This document shows positions 56,941 through 64,000 of a stretch of 64,000 bases of DNA, piece after piece. Source of the stretch: a bacterium (GTDB taxonomy: Bacteria > Desulfobacterota > Desulfocorpusculales > Desulfocorpusculum); contig JBBFLE010000016.1 in the NCBI GenBank assembly GCA_037481695.1, positions 1 to 64,000 of the forward strand, written 5' to 3'. The notes under the pieces were generated by a model, which was not told the DNA's origin, searched no databases, and was given only the letters and a program-made list of their open reading frames with translations. The translations under genes and the position numbers were made by a program. Position 1 is the first letter of the stretch; every line of letters starts with the position of its first letter.

Positions 56941-57945
56941 TTACTGGGCTAGCACCTCTGCCCATGTCGTAACCGGCCACTCTTTCCTAAAAAGCTCCTC
57001 CACTGCAGGCTTGCCCTTATTTCTGAAGGACTGGGCGTCCGGTATAACCACTTGCATGCCCTTTCTTTGGAGATTCACAAGGATCTGCCCCTCGCTCTTT
57101 TTGATCTTATCGTTTGCTTTCTGGCACGCCTCTTTGGCTGCCTTTAGAATCAAAGCCCTATCGCCTGGGGCAAGCCCGTCCAGGAACCTCTTGTTTATGA
57201 GAATGCCCCCTGTCTGCACCAGGTGGTTGGTCATGATGAGGTGAGTTTGAACCTCATCCAGCTTGAATGAGGCAATCTGGGGTAGATCCCCTTCGGAGGC
57301 CTCTGCCTTACCTTCTTTGAGAGATTTGTAAAGATCCGGCAGAGGAATGGGCACCGGATCAGCCCCTATCTCTTTCCAGACAGCTATCCAGGTCCCCACT
57401 GTGGGCAGTCTCAACTTGAGCCCATACACGTCTGCTGGGGTGTAAAGAGGCTTCTTGGCCGTAGTCTGCCTCAGCCCCCGGTACACTATCCCCAAGTACG
57501 TCATGTTTCCCTTGGCCTCCACCAGCTCCCTGGCCTTTTTCCCCAGAGGCCCCTCCCAAACTCTCATGAAATGGTCGAAGTCCTTCATGACATAGGGAGC
57601 ATTAAAGAAGAAGTATTGGGGAGCGAAGACCTCCAAAGGCCTTCCTCCTGTGGCCTGCATCTCCACCTTACCCTGGCTGCACCAGTCATTGATCTCCTCC
57701 TCGGAGCCCGCTCCGGGCTGAACCTCCACTTTAATCCTACCGGCGCTTTCCTTCTCCACGATGGCCTTAAAGATCTCGCTGGCCTCACACAAAATGTGGC
57801 CTGTTTTGAATGGACTTGCCACTCTCACCTGGACCCCTTTGGAAGCCTGTGAGGGCTCTACGGTAGTGGTGACTTCTGCGCAGCCCCAAACTAGGCCCAC
57901 CAGTAAAATGGCAGCCAATGCCCAAAGGCGTGATATGGCTTTCAT
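56941..57945 (-). CDS. DctP family solute-binding lipoprotein (orphan)
   Basis: The 334-residue protein has a lipoprotein signal peptide (ALAAILLVGLVWGCAEV, lipobox cysteine at about 22), then a DctP-fold domain with the VRVASPFKTGHILCEASEIF opening and the LKLRLPTVGTWIAVWKEIGA ligand-contact region. No permease gene follows directly. It may serve the TRAP permease encoded three genes later, giving that system a second specificity, or help the TctABC system. Its membrane anchoring contrasts with the soluble DctP of the same cluster. Confidence 0.88.
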   Translation of the reverse strand: MKAISRLWALAAILLVGLVWGCAEVTTTVEPSQASKGVQVRVASPFKTGHILCEASEIFKAIVEKESAGRIKVEVQPGAGSEEEINDWCSQGKVEMQATGGRPLEVFAPQYFFFNAPYVMKDFDHFMRVWEGPLGKKARELVEAKGNMTYLGIVYRGLRQTTAKKPLYTPADVYGLKLRLPTVGTWIAVWKEIGADPVPIPLPDLYKSLKEGKAEASEGDLPQIASFKLDEVQTHLIMTNHLVQTGGILINKRFLDGLAPGDRALILKAAKEACQKANDKIKKSEGQILVNLQRKGMQVVIPDAQSFRNKGKPAVEELFRKEWPVTTWAEVLAQ

Positions 57946-57972
57946 GGCTTTGCTCCCCCTTTTCCGTGCAGG

Positions 57973-58926
57973 TCACTTCTTCATTTCGCTTATGAGTTTC
58001 CCGTAGAACTCGTGGTCTTGGGCCATGAGCTTCCCGAAATCAGACGGGCTTTTATAATCCAGATTAACGGCCATATCCTTGGCGTTTTTCACAAAGCCAG
58101 GGTCCTCCATGGCCTTCTTGAAACCATCGTGAAGCTTTTTTACCACCTCCTGAGGGGTGCCTTTGGGGGCTACCAAACCCCTCCACATGCCCATGACAAA
58201 ATCAATGCCCTGTTCCTTCACCGTGGGCACATCGGGGAACATCTCCAGGCGCTTTTCCGAGAACAGCGCCATTATCTTTAGTTTTCCTGCCTGCACGTGG
58301 TTTATGCCCTCGGGGGGAGACACTGAGACCGCGTTTACATGCCCTCCTAGAATAGCCGTGACCGAGGGGCCTCCTCCTGAAAATGGAATATGGTTGAACT
58401 TGACCCCTGTCTTTCTTTCAAAGGCCACTGCCACCAGGTGCACCCCTCCCCCGGCGCCAGAGTTTCCAACAGTGATGGTTTCTGGGTTTTTCCTGGCATA
58501 GTCCAGAAAATCTTGGAGGTTTTTCCAGGGGGCATCCGAACGTACCAGAAACATCGATGGATCGCTTACCACATTTAAGATGGGCTCGAAGTTCTGATAC
58601 GTGAATGCTGTCTTGACCTGATGGGGTAGGATGGTCAGGGGGGTCACCGCAGCCGTGAGGGTATAGCCGTCGGGCTTGGCTTGAGCCCCTTCTGTGTACC
58701 CCACAGCCCCTCCCCCACCCGGCTTGTTCACTATCACCACCGCCTTTCCCAGATACTTACCCGCTGGGGTGGCCAGAGCTCTGAAGATGAGGTCTGTGGC
58801 ACCCCCGGCTGCCCAAGGCACTATGATCTGGATCTCCTTTGTAGGAAAATCTGCAGCCCAAGAGGGCGTCGCCAATCCCACCCCCCATGCCATGAGCCAT
58901 AGAGGAAAACACCTTTTCCAGCGCAT
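57973..58926 (-). CDS. tctC: tripartite tricarboxylate transporter substrate-binding protein (TctC)
   Basis: The 317-residue periplasmic protein has a signal peptide ending near PSWAADFPTKEIQIIVPWAA, the standard TctC/BugT start. It continues with GGATDLIFRALATPAGKYLG, VNKPGGGGAVGYTEGAQAKP and GNSGAGGGVHLVAVAFERKT. Bug proteins trap carboxylates such as citrate, glutamate or aromatic acids. aaaggagg precedes the ATG. It lies 27 bases downstream of tctA. Confidence 0.93.
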   Translation of the reverse strand: MRWKRCFPLWLMAWGVGLATPSWAADFPTKEIQIIVPWAAGGATDLIFRALATPAGKYLGKAVVIVNKPGGGGAVGYTEGAQAKPDGYTLTAAVTPLTILPHQVKTAFTYQNFEPILNVVSDPSMFLVRSDAPWKNLQDFLDYARKNPETITVGNSGAGGGVHLVAVAFERKTGVKFNHIPFSGGGPSVTAILGGHVNAVSVSPPEGINHVQAGKLKIMALFSEKRLEMFPDVPTVKEQGIDFVMGMWRGLVAPKGTPQEVVKKLHDGFKKAMEDPGFVKNAKDMAVNLDYKSPSDFGKLMAQDHEFYGKLISEMKK

Positions 58927-58953
58927 GCGAGCCTCCTTTCCGAACCTCGGGGT

Positions 58954-60483
58954 TCACTTTCCTGAGAGATCCTTTTTCCTCCCCCTTTCTCTCGCAAGTC
59001 TTATGATCCCCCTCATCGCGGGGTATGAAAGAAAAAACCCTGTGGCCAGAAGAAAGCCCAGGGAAATAGGCCTCTCAAGGAAGACCTGGAAGTTCCCGTG
59101 GGAGATCATGAGAGACTGTCTGAAGGCCACCTCCAACTTGGGGCCCAGCACCAGAGCCAGAAGAAGCGGCGCCCCTTCGTAGGAGAGCATCCTCATCCAG
59201 TACCCAATGATCCCGAACAGGAGCATTACCCAGATGTCAAAGATGGAGTTATTGACCGTGTACATACCAGTCACACAAAACAGCACAACCATGGGAATCA
59301 GAAACCTTTTGGGAATCCTGAGGATGTTTGCAAAAAGAGGCACAAATGGCAGATTCAGAAAGAGCAAGATGAAATTCCCTATGTACATGCTGGCCACCAC
59401 CCCCCAGAACAGGCCTGGGTGTTCGGCAATAAGGGTGGGGCCGGGGGTGACACCGTGGATGAGCAAAGCCCCCAGCAGGATGGCAGTGGGTGGGGCAAAA
59501 GGGATTCCCAACACAAAAAGGGGAATGAAAGCAGCCTGACAGGCTGAGTTATTAGCGGACTCGGGTCCTGCCACCCCTTCTATGGCACCCTGACCGAACT
59601 GCTCCGGGTGTTTGGAGATCTTCCTTTCCACCATGTACGAGGAGTAAGTGGCTATGACAGGAGCAGGCCCTGGTACGAGGCCCACCCCGAAGCCTATGCC
59701 TGCCCCCCTGAGAATGGCCCCCATGGCGGTCTTTAAGTCCTTCCAATTTGGATAGAGCTCCTTGAGTTTAGGCACAAGCACCTTCTCGGCCTTGGGATCC
59801 TCTTTGTTTCCTATATCGGCCAGAACTTCGCCTATGCCGAACAGCCCTATGGCCACGGCCACGAACTCTATGCCTCCCAAAAGAGAGCTGGATCCGAAGG
59901 AGAAACGCTGGGTGCCGGTGACAGGGTCCATTCCTATGCAGCCTATGATTAGCCCCACCACCGCCATCATGAGTGATTTGAGAAGAGAAGCCCCCGTGAC
60001 ATTGCTGAGGATCACGAAACCAAAGACCATGAGTGAGAAGTACTCTGGGGGTCCAAAGGCCAGGGCGGCCTCTGCCAAAGGAGGAGCCAGGAACACCAGC
60101 CCACATATTCCTAGGCTGCCAGCTATGAAGGAGCCGATGGCGCACATGGCCAGGGCCGGGCCTGCTCTTCCCTTCTGAGCCATGCGATACCCATCTATGC
60201 AGGTGATGACAGAGGCGGTTTCACCCGGCACATTCAAAAGAATGGATGTGGTAGAGCCCCCATACATGGCACCGTAATAGATCCCGGCCAGCATGATGAT
60301 GGCTGAGGTGTGGCTTAACCCGAAAGTGGCTGGGATGAGCAATGCTATTCCCGCTATGGGCCCGATGCCCGGGAGCACTCCTATGAGCGTTCCCACGATG
60401 GCCCCCGTGAGGCAGTAAAACAGGTTGTCTATGGTGGTGGCTATGGAGAAGCCTTCCATCAGATGGTTCAGGGTTTCTATCAT
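58954..60483 (-). CDS. tctA: tripartite tricarboxylate transporter large permease (TctA)
   Basis: The 509-residue permease with ~12 transmembrane segments has GTLIGVLPGIGPIAGIALLI and YGAMYGGSTTSILLNVPGET near the N-terminus. The second repeat includes GLVPGPAPVIATYSSYMVER and AFIPLFVLGIPFAPPTAILL, all TctA landmarks. With TctB and TctC it forms a secondary importer for carboxylates. The start codon follows gaggcatcccg. Confidence 0.94.
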   Translation of the reverse strand: MIETLNHLMEGFSIATTIDNLFYCLTGAIVGTLIGVLPGIGPIAGIALLIPATFGLSHTSAIIMLAGIYYGAMYGGSTTSILLNVPGETASVITCIDGYRMAQKGRAGPALAMCAIGSFIAGSLGICGLVFLAPPLAEAALAFGPPEYFSLMVFGFVILSNVTGASLLKSLMMAVVGLIIGCIGMDPVTGTQRFSFGSSSLLGGIEFVAVAIGLFGIGEVLADIGNKEDPKAEKVLVPKLKELYPNWKDLKTAMGAILRGAGIGFGVGLVPGPAPVIATYSSYMVERKISKHPEQFGQGAIEGVAGPESANNSACQAAFIPLFVLGIPFAPPTAILLGALLIHGVTPGPTLIAEHPGLFWGVVASMYIGNFILLFLNLPFVPLFANILRIPKRFLIPMVVLFCVTGMYTVNNSIFDIWVMLLFGIIGYWMRMLSYEGAPLLLALVLGPKLEVAFRQSLMISHGNFQVFLERPISLGFLLATGFFLSYPAMRGIIRLARERGRKKDLSGK

Positions 60484-60492
60484 CGGGATGCC

Positions 60493-60942
60493 TCACAACC
60501 CCAGCAGGCCCCTGGGAAGGGGCACCTGAAGCCATCGCACGAACACCAGATAAGAGACGCCCGCCACCGCCCAAGCTAGAAAGAAGTTCAAGGCCCAAGC
60601 CTTGGAGCCCGTAAGCCGAAAGAGTACCAAGAGCAGAACAAAGGATGTCAGGGGATAGCCCAGGGCATCCAGAAGCAAGACGCACAAAGCCATTGCCCCT
60701 ACAAAGGGCAGAACTCTTTTCAACGAGGTCCGCCAAGACAAGCTTTTACGGGCGGCCTCATGCTGCCAAATGAAACGCAGAGTCCAGATACCTGAGAGAA
60801 TCATCAAAAGGGCTCCCATGGCCATGGGAAACATGCCGGGCCCCGGCATCCTGAGGTTGCCCAGGGGCATTCCAAGAGAAAGGGCAACGGTTACACCCCC
60901 TCCCAGAAATAGCACAAATCCGCCTGCTATTTCTCCTCTCAT
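60493..60942 (-). CDS. tctB: tripartite tricarboxylate transporter small subunit (TctB)
   Basis: The 149-residue protein has four predicted transmembrane segments in the TctB pattern, with GNLRMPGPGMFPMAMGALLM after the first segment and a C-terminal FVRWLQVPLPRGLL. Its ATG overlaps the stop of the GntR gene (ATGA), placing the transporter under the same transcript as its probable regulator. It lies 9 bases before tctA. Confidence 0.9.
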   Translation of the reverse strand: MRGEIAGGFVLFLGGGVTVALSLGMPLGNLRMPGPGMFPMAMGALLMILSGIWTLRFIWQHEAARKSLSWRTSLKRVLPFVGAMALCVLLLDALGYPLTSFVLLLVLFRLTGSKAWALNFFLAWAVAGVSYLVFVRWLQVPLPRGLLGL

Positions 60943-61700
60943 GCAGGCTGCCTCTCTTCTTTTCCCTCCGAGGCGGTCTTCATGGTCCTCAAGAGATCTT
61001 CCCTTATCATCTCCCTCACATAATCCAAATGCTCCAGCATCGTTGCCTTTGCTGACTTGCCGTCACCTTCTCGGATGGCCTCGAATATGGCTTTGTGCTG
61101 TTTGACTAGATCCTCCTTCCTCTCGCTCCTCGTGGTAAACTGCTTCATCTTGAAGTAGGCGTGGAAGCTCTCCTCGAGGCCTTTCATGAGGTGCATGGCT
61201 ATGACATTGTGGGTAGCGGCGGCTATGGCCGAATGGAACTCCAGGTCCGCCTTCTCCCAGGCCTCCTCCGGGGGCTTGACCTGTTCCATCTTGGACAGGA
61301 AGCCCCTCATCCTCCTGAGATCCCCCCTGGTGGCCTCGGCAGAGGCCCTTTCGGCGCACCAGGCCTCGATGAGCCTTCGGATTTCCAGGAACTCGAATAT
61401 GTTCTCGGCCTGTCCCTCCAATAAGATGGAAAGAGGGGGATTCAAATTGGCCTTTAGAGAGGAAATCACAAAAGTACCTCCTCCCTGGCGAGACTCCAGC
61501 AAACCCTCGGCCCTTGCCCTATGGATGGCCTCCCTCACGGACTGTCTGCTCACACCCATCTCCAGGGCCATGGCCCTCTCCGAGGGAAGCCTCTCCCCTG
61601 GCTTAAGACGGCCGGTTGCGATTAGAGAAACCAGCTGCCTGTAAACCACATCCGTGATCTTCCTGGGCTTCACCGTGGAAAAAAGAGCTCCCTGTCCCAA
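60939..61700 (-). CDS. GntR family regulator, FCD (FadR) subgroup
   Basis: The 253-residue protein has an N-terminal winged helix (IATGRLKPGERLPSERAMAL then MGVSRQSVREAIHRARAEGL). A C-terminal all-helical FCD domain carries the metal-ligand pattern (ADLEFHSAIAAATHNVIAMH, with further His downstream at KQHKAIFEAIREGD). FCD regulators sense organic or sugar acids and usually repress adjacent transport genes. The start is a TTG preceded by aggaggg. A perfect palindrome containing TGGT-ATG-ACCA lies 44-74 bases upstream and is its likely operator. Confidence 0.9.
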   Translation of the reverse strand: MGQGALFSTVKPRKITDVVYRQLVSLIATGRLKPGERLPSERAMALEMGVSRQSVREAIHRARAEGLLESRQGGGTFVISSLKANLNPPLSILLEGQAENIFEFLEIRRLIEAWCAERASAEATRGDLRRMRGFLSKMEQVKPPEEAWEKADLEFHSAIAAATHNVIAMHLMKGLEESFHAYFKMKQFTTRSERKEDLVKQHKAIFEAIREGDGKSAKATMLEHLDYVREMIREDLLRTMKTASEGKEERQPA

Positions 61701-61743
61701 GGCGCCTCAGCCCTCCTGTTCGTTTTAAAGCTCGGGGAAAAAC

Positions 61744-61774
61744 AATGGACGGGTGGTATGACCACCCGTCCATT
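61744..61774 (-). promoter_or_regulatory. perfect palindrome: GntR/FadR-type operator and probable terminator
   Basis: aatggacgggtggt (61744-61757) and its exact complement (61761-61774) flank a three-base centre. The core TGGTATGACCA matches the FadR-subgroup TGGTNNNACCA operator form and precedes the GntR gene. On the minus strand the same hairpin is followed by GTTTTT, so it can also terminate transcription from the upstream yedE-tusA genes. Both roles are compatible. Confidence 0.75.
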
Positions 61775-61849
61775 TCTGTTATCACCCTTCTTTGCCTCTG
61801 TCAAGAGTTTCTGGCCTGCCAGCCTGAGAAGGCCATTGGAATTTTAAGC

Positions 61850-62068
61850 CTATTTCTCTAGGAGAATTTTATATCCCTGGCCTGTATCTTCCTCCTTAGA
61901 GACCCTCCATCCTTCCATGGAGGCAGCCCTTGCCACATTCTCTCGACTGGTCTCAGTGTCTACCAGGACCTCAATGGTACCCTGTCTCATTTCCTTGAGG
62001 CTCTGAATGACCATTAGCACAGGTTGTGGGCAAGACAAACCCCTGGCATCTACGGTCTTGTCAGCCAT
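61850..62068 (-). CDS. TusA-like sulfur/selenium carrier protein
   Basis: The 72-residue protein has the TusA signature TVDARGLSCPQPVLMVIQSL with the catalytic CPxP cysteine at about residue 13, and the SRENVARAASMEGWRVS second half. It matches the N-terminal TusA-like domain of YedF without the C-terminal DsrE-like part. Next to yedE it probably carries persulfide or perselenide sulfur in selenium metabolism. gagaggaggtg precedes the ATG at 62068; the longer frame to 62122 overlaps yedE. Confidence 0.88.
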   Translation of the reverse strand: MADKTVDARGLSCPQPVLMVIQSLKEMRQGTIEVLVDTETSRENVARAASMEGWRVSKEEDTGQGYKILLEK

Positions 62069-62082
62069 TTCATCACCTCCTC

Positions 62083-63168
62083 TCAGACTCTTTTCAAGTT
62101 GGTAAAACCAATGAAAAGACACATGGCAAGAGCCAAAGCCACAGCCACAGCACCGTTAGGACCTATGCCCTGGGGACTGCTGGCCAGGCCAAAGTTATGA
62201 GCCATGGCTGCTCCCACTATCATCCCCAGCACGAAGATCCCGGCATCATTGTCTCCCTCTCCTGCCATAAAAAGCTGTCTGCCCGGGCAACCCCCTGCCA
62301 GAGCAAAAGCCAGGCCTGCCACCAGCATGCCAGCGAAGTTCCAAAGGTGCTGGGAATGCGCCACAGGCTGCTTTTCAAAACCTGGATGGAACTGGCCCAG
62401 GACTAGATTTACAATCCATGCCACCACTAACAGGGCGATCATTCCCGAAAAAAGGTGCACTTGACGAAATAAAAGCAGATCTCGAATCCCGCCCATGGTG
62501 CAAAAACGGCTTCTTTGAGCCAGTATTCCGATCAAAAGCCCAGCACCAAGGGAAATCAAAAGTGGAGCTTTGGCAGCCCCAGGTCCTTGAAGGCTGTAAA
62601 AGAGGATTCCACTCGAGGGCTGGCCCTCAACTGGCGGATATATCAGCCTGAGAGCCAAAAGCCCTGCCATCACGATGGGAATCATGAGGCCCACAGAGGT
62701 GCTCTGCCCGTGGCTTCGACCGAGGGAATAGCCCCCCTTGAAAAAAAGAGTCCCTATCCATATGCCGGTACCCAGTCCCACCAAGCCCAAGATGGCATTA
62801 CCATCTCCGCCTGCAAGCCTAAGAAGAGCCCTCCAGGGACAACCCAGAAAAACAAGAGCGCCCACCATGGCGCAAACACCTAGAAGAAACCTGGCCACCG
62901 GGGCCGAGCCCCCCCTGGGCTTGAATTCTTTAAAGACTAGGGCAGAGAGGAAAGCTCCCAAGACAAAGCCCATTATCTCGGGTCTCAAATACTGGACTAC
63001 CGCGGCCCTGTGAAGACCTATGGCGCCTGCTATGTCCCTTTCCATGCAGGCCACACAGATGCCCATGTTGGGAGGATTCCCCATCTTCTGAAGCAAGGGA
63101 GCCATCAGGCCTATGGCAGCCCCTACCGCCACAATCCCCCAACGCGTAGAGAATATATTGCCCCTCAT
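62083..63168 (-). CDS. yedE: YedE family selenium-metabolism membrane transporter
   Basis: The 361-residue membrane protein has the YedE/YeeE pattern: a repeated half with conserved cysteines (NMGICVACMERDIAGAIGLH near residue 35, FLGCPWRALLRLAGGDGNAI near residue 112, SRFCTMGGIRDLLLFRQ near 225 and AGGCPGRQLFMAGEGDND near 300). YedE proteins of this length are the proposed selenium transporters found with TusA/YedF genes; YeeE homologues import thiosulfate. gaaaggagg precedes the ATG at 63168. It lies 14 bases upstream of the TusA-like gene. Confidence 0.88.
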   Translation of the reverse strand: MRGNIFSTRWGIVAVGAAIGLMAPLLQKMGNPPNMGICVACMERDIAGAIGLHRAAVVQYLRPEIMGFVLGAFLSALVFKEFKPRGGSAPVARFLLGVCAMVGALVFLGCPWRALLRLAGGDGNAILGLVGLGTGIWIGTLFFKGGYSLGRSHGQSTSVGLMIPIVMAGLLALRLIYPPVEGQPSSGILFYSLQGPGAAKAPLLISLGAGLLIGILAQRSRFCTMGGIRDLLLFRQVHLFSGMIALLVVAWIVNLVLGQFHPGFEKQPVAHSQHLWNFAGMLVAGLAFALAGGCPGRQLFMAGEGDNDAGIFVLGMIVGAAMAHNFGLASSPQGIGPNGAVAVALALAMCLFIGFTNLKRV

Positions 63169-63267
63169 CTCTGTGCCTCCTTTCCCCAAACACCAATCGG
63201 CATACAATTTTAGATGGGCTATCCCATGCTCTTAGGGGTTCCAAAATGGCCGAAACATTCCTGGGCT

Positions 63268-63292
63268 AAAAAAAATCGGGACTTGCGAGTCC
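63268..63292 (-). terminator. rho-independent terminator after the tRNA gene
   Basis: On the minus strand ggact and agtcc form a stem with a four-base loop, followed by ccga and eight T residues. It stands 56 bases after the tRNA 3' end and 100 bases before yedE, so the tRNA appears to be a separate transcription unit. Confidence 0.75.
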
Positions 63293-63347
63293 AACTCAAG
63301 GCTCAGCTATATGGGTTATGACCAAGCAAACCGTCTAAATATCCCTA

Positions 63348-63441
63348 AGGCCGGCCTGCGAGTCGAACGCAGCAGGATGGTTGTTAGCCATCCCCATACG
63401 GGTTTGCAGCCCGCGGGGAGCCCCGGCTCCCTTCACCGGCC
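63348..63441 (-). tRNA. selenocysteine-tRNA-like tRNA with GCA (Cys) anticodon
   Basis: The minus strand folds as follows. The acceptor is GGCCGGT/GCCGGCC, extendable by an A-U pair. The D arm has a 6-bp stem (GGGAGC/GCTCCC) with a four-base loop. The anticodon stem is 5 bp (GCGGG/CCCGT) with loop CTGCAAA, anticodon GCA at 63405-63407. The long variable arm is GGATGG/CCATCC, and the T arm is CTGCG-TTCGACT-CGCAG. The long D stem, tetraloop and long variable arm are those of tRNA-Sec, whose loop would be CTTCAAA; only the first anticodon base differs. The discriminator is T (U73), the base CysRS needs, not the G73 of tRNA-Sec. CCA is not encoded. Decoding of UGC/UGU by cysteine is the simplest reading. 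Confidence 0.8.
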
Positions 63442-63724
63442 TCTGCTTCAAGAGAACCTTTCTCAGGCATGTCTGAGGATCCAAGGAAAAACGAGGCGTC
63501 CCAAGGTAAAGGATCCCAAATCCCATGTTTCCACGAGCAACGCATGGTGAGCCGAAATATCCAGACCGGGTTTCTCCCGCATCTCTTGGTATCTGGATCC
63601 CATGGCCATTGCCTCCACTGCGGGTGAATGTCAAAAACCTCTTGGCAGGACTCCTTCGGGCACCACTTGGAGCCTGCGCTACTGGCAAAGCCCTTGGTTG
63701 TGGCGGACCGAGCCTCGAGACTGT

Positions 63725-63753
63725 ATTCTAGCCGATTTAATCGTCTTATGCAA
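63725..63753 (-). promoter_or_regulatory. candidate promoter upstream of the tRNA gene
   Basis: On the minus strand TTGCAT and TAGAAT are separated by 17 bases within an AT-rich patch that stands out from the surrounding GC-rich DNA. Transcription would begin ~280 bases before the tRNA, longer than usual, so a nearer promoter may exist. No protein gene is supported between 63442 and 64000. Confidence 0.4.
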
Positions 63754-63886
63754 TTTACTAAATCGTTTTTTTAATTAAACTTACCATTGAACCTCAGCCC
63801 CTTAACAGCCAGCCTCAAGCCTCAGGGCCCAGTTCCCAGGTCTGGAGCCTTTCCCGAAAGAGCTTTCTCGGATATGATGAGCCATA

Positions 63887-63907
63887 GGGCGCCATAGAAG
63901 GGCGCCC
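63887..63907. other. GC-rich hairpin near the window end
   Basis: gggcgcc and ggcgccc form a perfect 7-bp stem with a seven-base loop. It has no T tract, and its role is unknown. Confidence 0.35.
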
Positions 63908-64000
63908 AAACAAGTATTGAGGATTGCACCGGGTGAAATCATCACTCATAAAAGAGTTCAGGAAGATCCTGGGACAGGATCGCTGTTTGCATTCCCCAGA

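Noticed and set aside
63348-63441. Ordinary tRNA-Sec (selC) or ordinary class II tRNA (Leu/Ser/Tyr)
   Set aside because: The anticodon is GCA rather than UCA and the discriminator is U, so it is not standard selC. The 6-bp D stem with tetraloop and lack of Leu/Ser/Tyr anticodons exclude common class II tRNAs.

Overview
The window looks like a chromosome segment of an anaerobic deltaproteobacterium (Desulfobacterota). It is moderately GC-rich, has good Shine-Dalgarno sites, and often uses TTG or GTG starts. Supporting genes are DUF4911, DUF1786, GTP cyclohydrolase FolE2, TRAP and tripartite tricarboxylate (TTT) transporters, and YedE/TusA/DUF3343 selenium-metabolism genes. This placement is inferred from gene content, not from a phylogenetic marker.

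Bases 1-6500 are an accessory island. Seven attC-like sites (paired GTTRRRY/RYYYAAC cores around imperfect hairpins) separate small unrelated genes that all lie on the minus strand. The genes are a PD-(D/E)XK-like protein, a frameshifted hypothetical gene, a mini-cassette, a QueG-like 4Fe-4S protein, a hicBA toxin-antitoxin pair, a zinc-binding protein, a dead toxin-antitoxin pair and an OsmC protein. No integrase is visible, so it reads as a stranded integron cassette array. Two diverged direct copies of a ~200 bp sequence flank it, with transposase debris on both sides.

Bases 6590-13270 hold a dipeptide-type ABC transporter operon (binding protein, two permeases, one fused double ATPase) followed by an FmdE-like protein and a zinc-ribbon protein. 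Bases 13800-19810 hold a YjbQ protein and sugar-acid-type enzymes: a TIM-barrel isomerase, an MFS transporter, a DapA-type aldolase, a 2-hydroxyacid dehydrogenase and a LarA-like protein. Bases 20000-34550 are mostly housekeeping: 3-hydroxyacyl-CoA dehydrogenase, QueD and FolE2 (7-deazaguanine pathway), LigA, acylphosphatase, a LysR regulator with a cysteine desulfurase-like enzyme, LptF/LptG, AhcY and MetK.

Bases 34700-43200 hold a TAXI-type TRAP transporter, a di-haem cytochrome c, an aminotransferase, and a DUF3343 (Se/S carrier-like) gene overlapping a carbohydrate-kinase-fold gene. A decayed TusA-like gene lies just upstream of that pair.

Bases 43385-61700 are a run of 17 minus-strand genes for sugar-acid catabolism. 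It starts with a GntR/FCD regulator preceded by a perfect palindrome with a FadR-type core. Then come TctB/A/C, an orphan DctP lipoprotein, an M24-fold protein lacking most metal ligands, KDPG aldolase, a complete TRAP transporter, an SDR, LarA, UxaC, a 2-hydroxyacid dehydrogenase, an FGGY kinase, a fructuronate reductase-like SDR and a Gfo/Idh/MocA oxidoreductase. Uronate isomerisation and reduction plus possible LarA epimerisation of aldonates would feed KDPG aldolase. No dehydratase or KDG kinase of the classical families is present.

Bases 61850-63450 hold a TusA-like carrier and the YedE transporter. Upstream, on the same strand and with its own terminator, is the most striking element: a tRNA with the body plan of selenocysteine tRNA (long D stem, tetraloop, long variable arm) but a GCA (cysteine) anticodon and a U discriminator. 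It appears to be a Sec-tRNA-like tRNA-Cys beside selenium genes.
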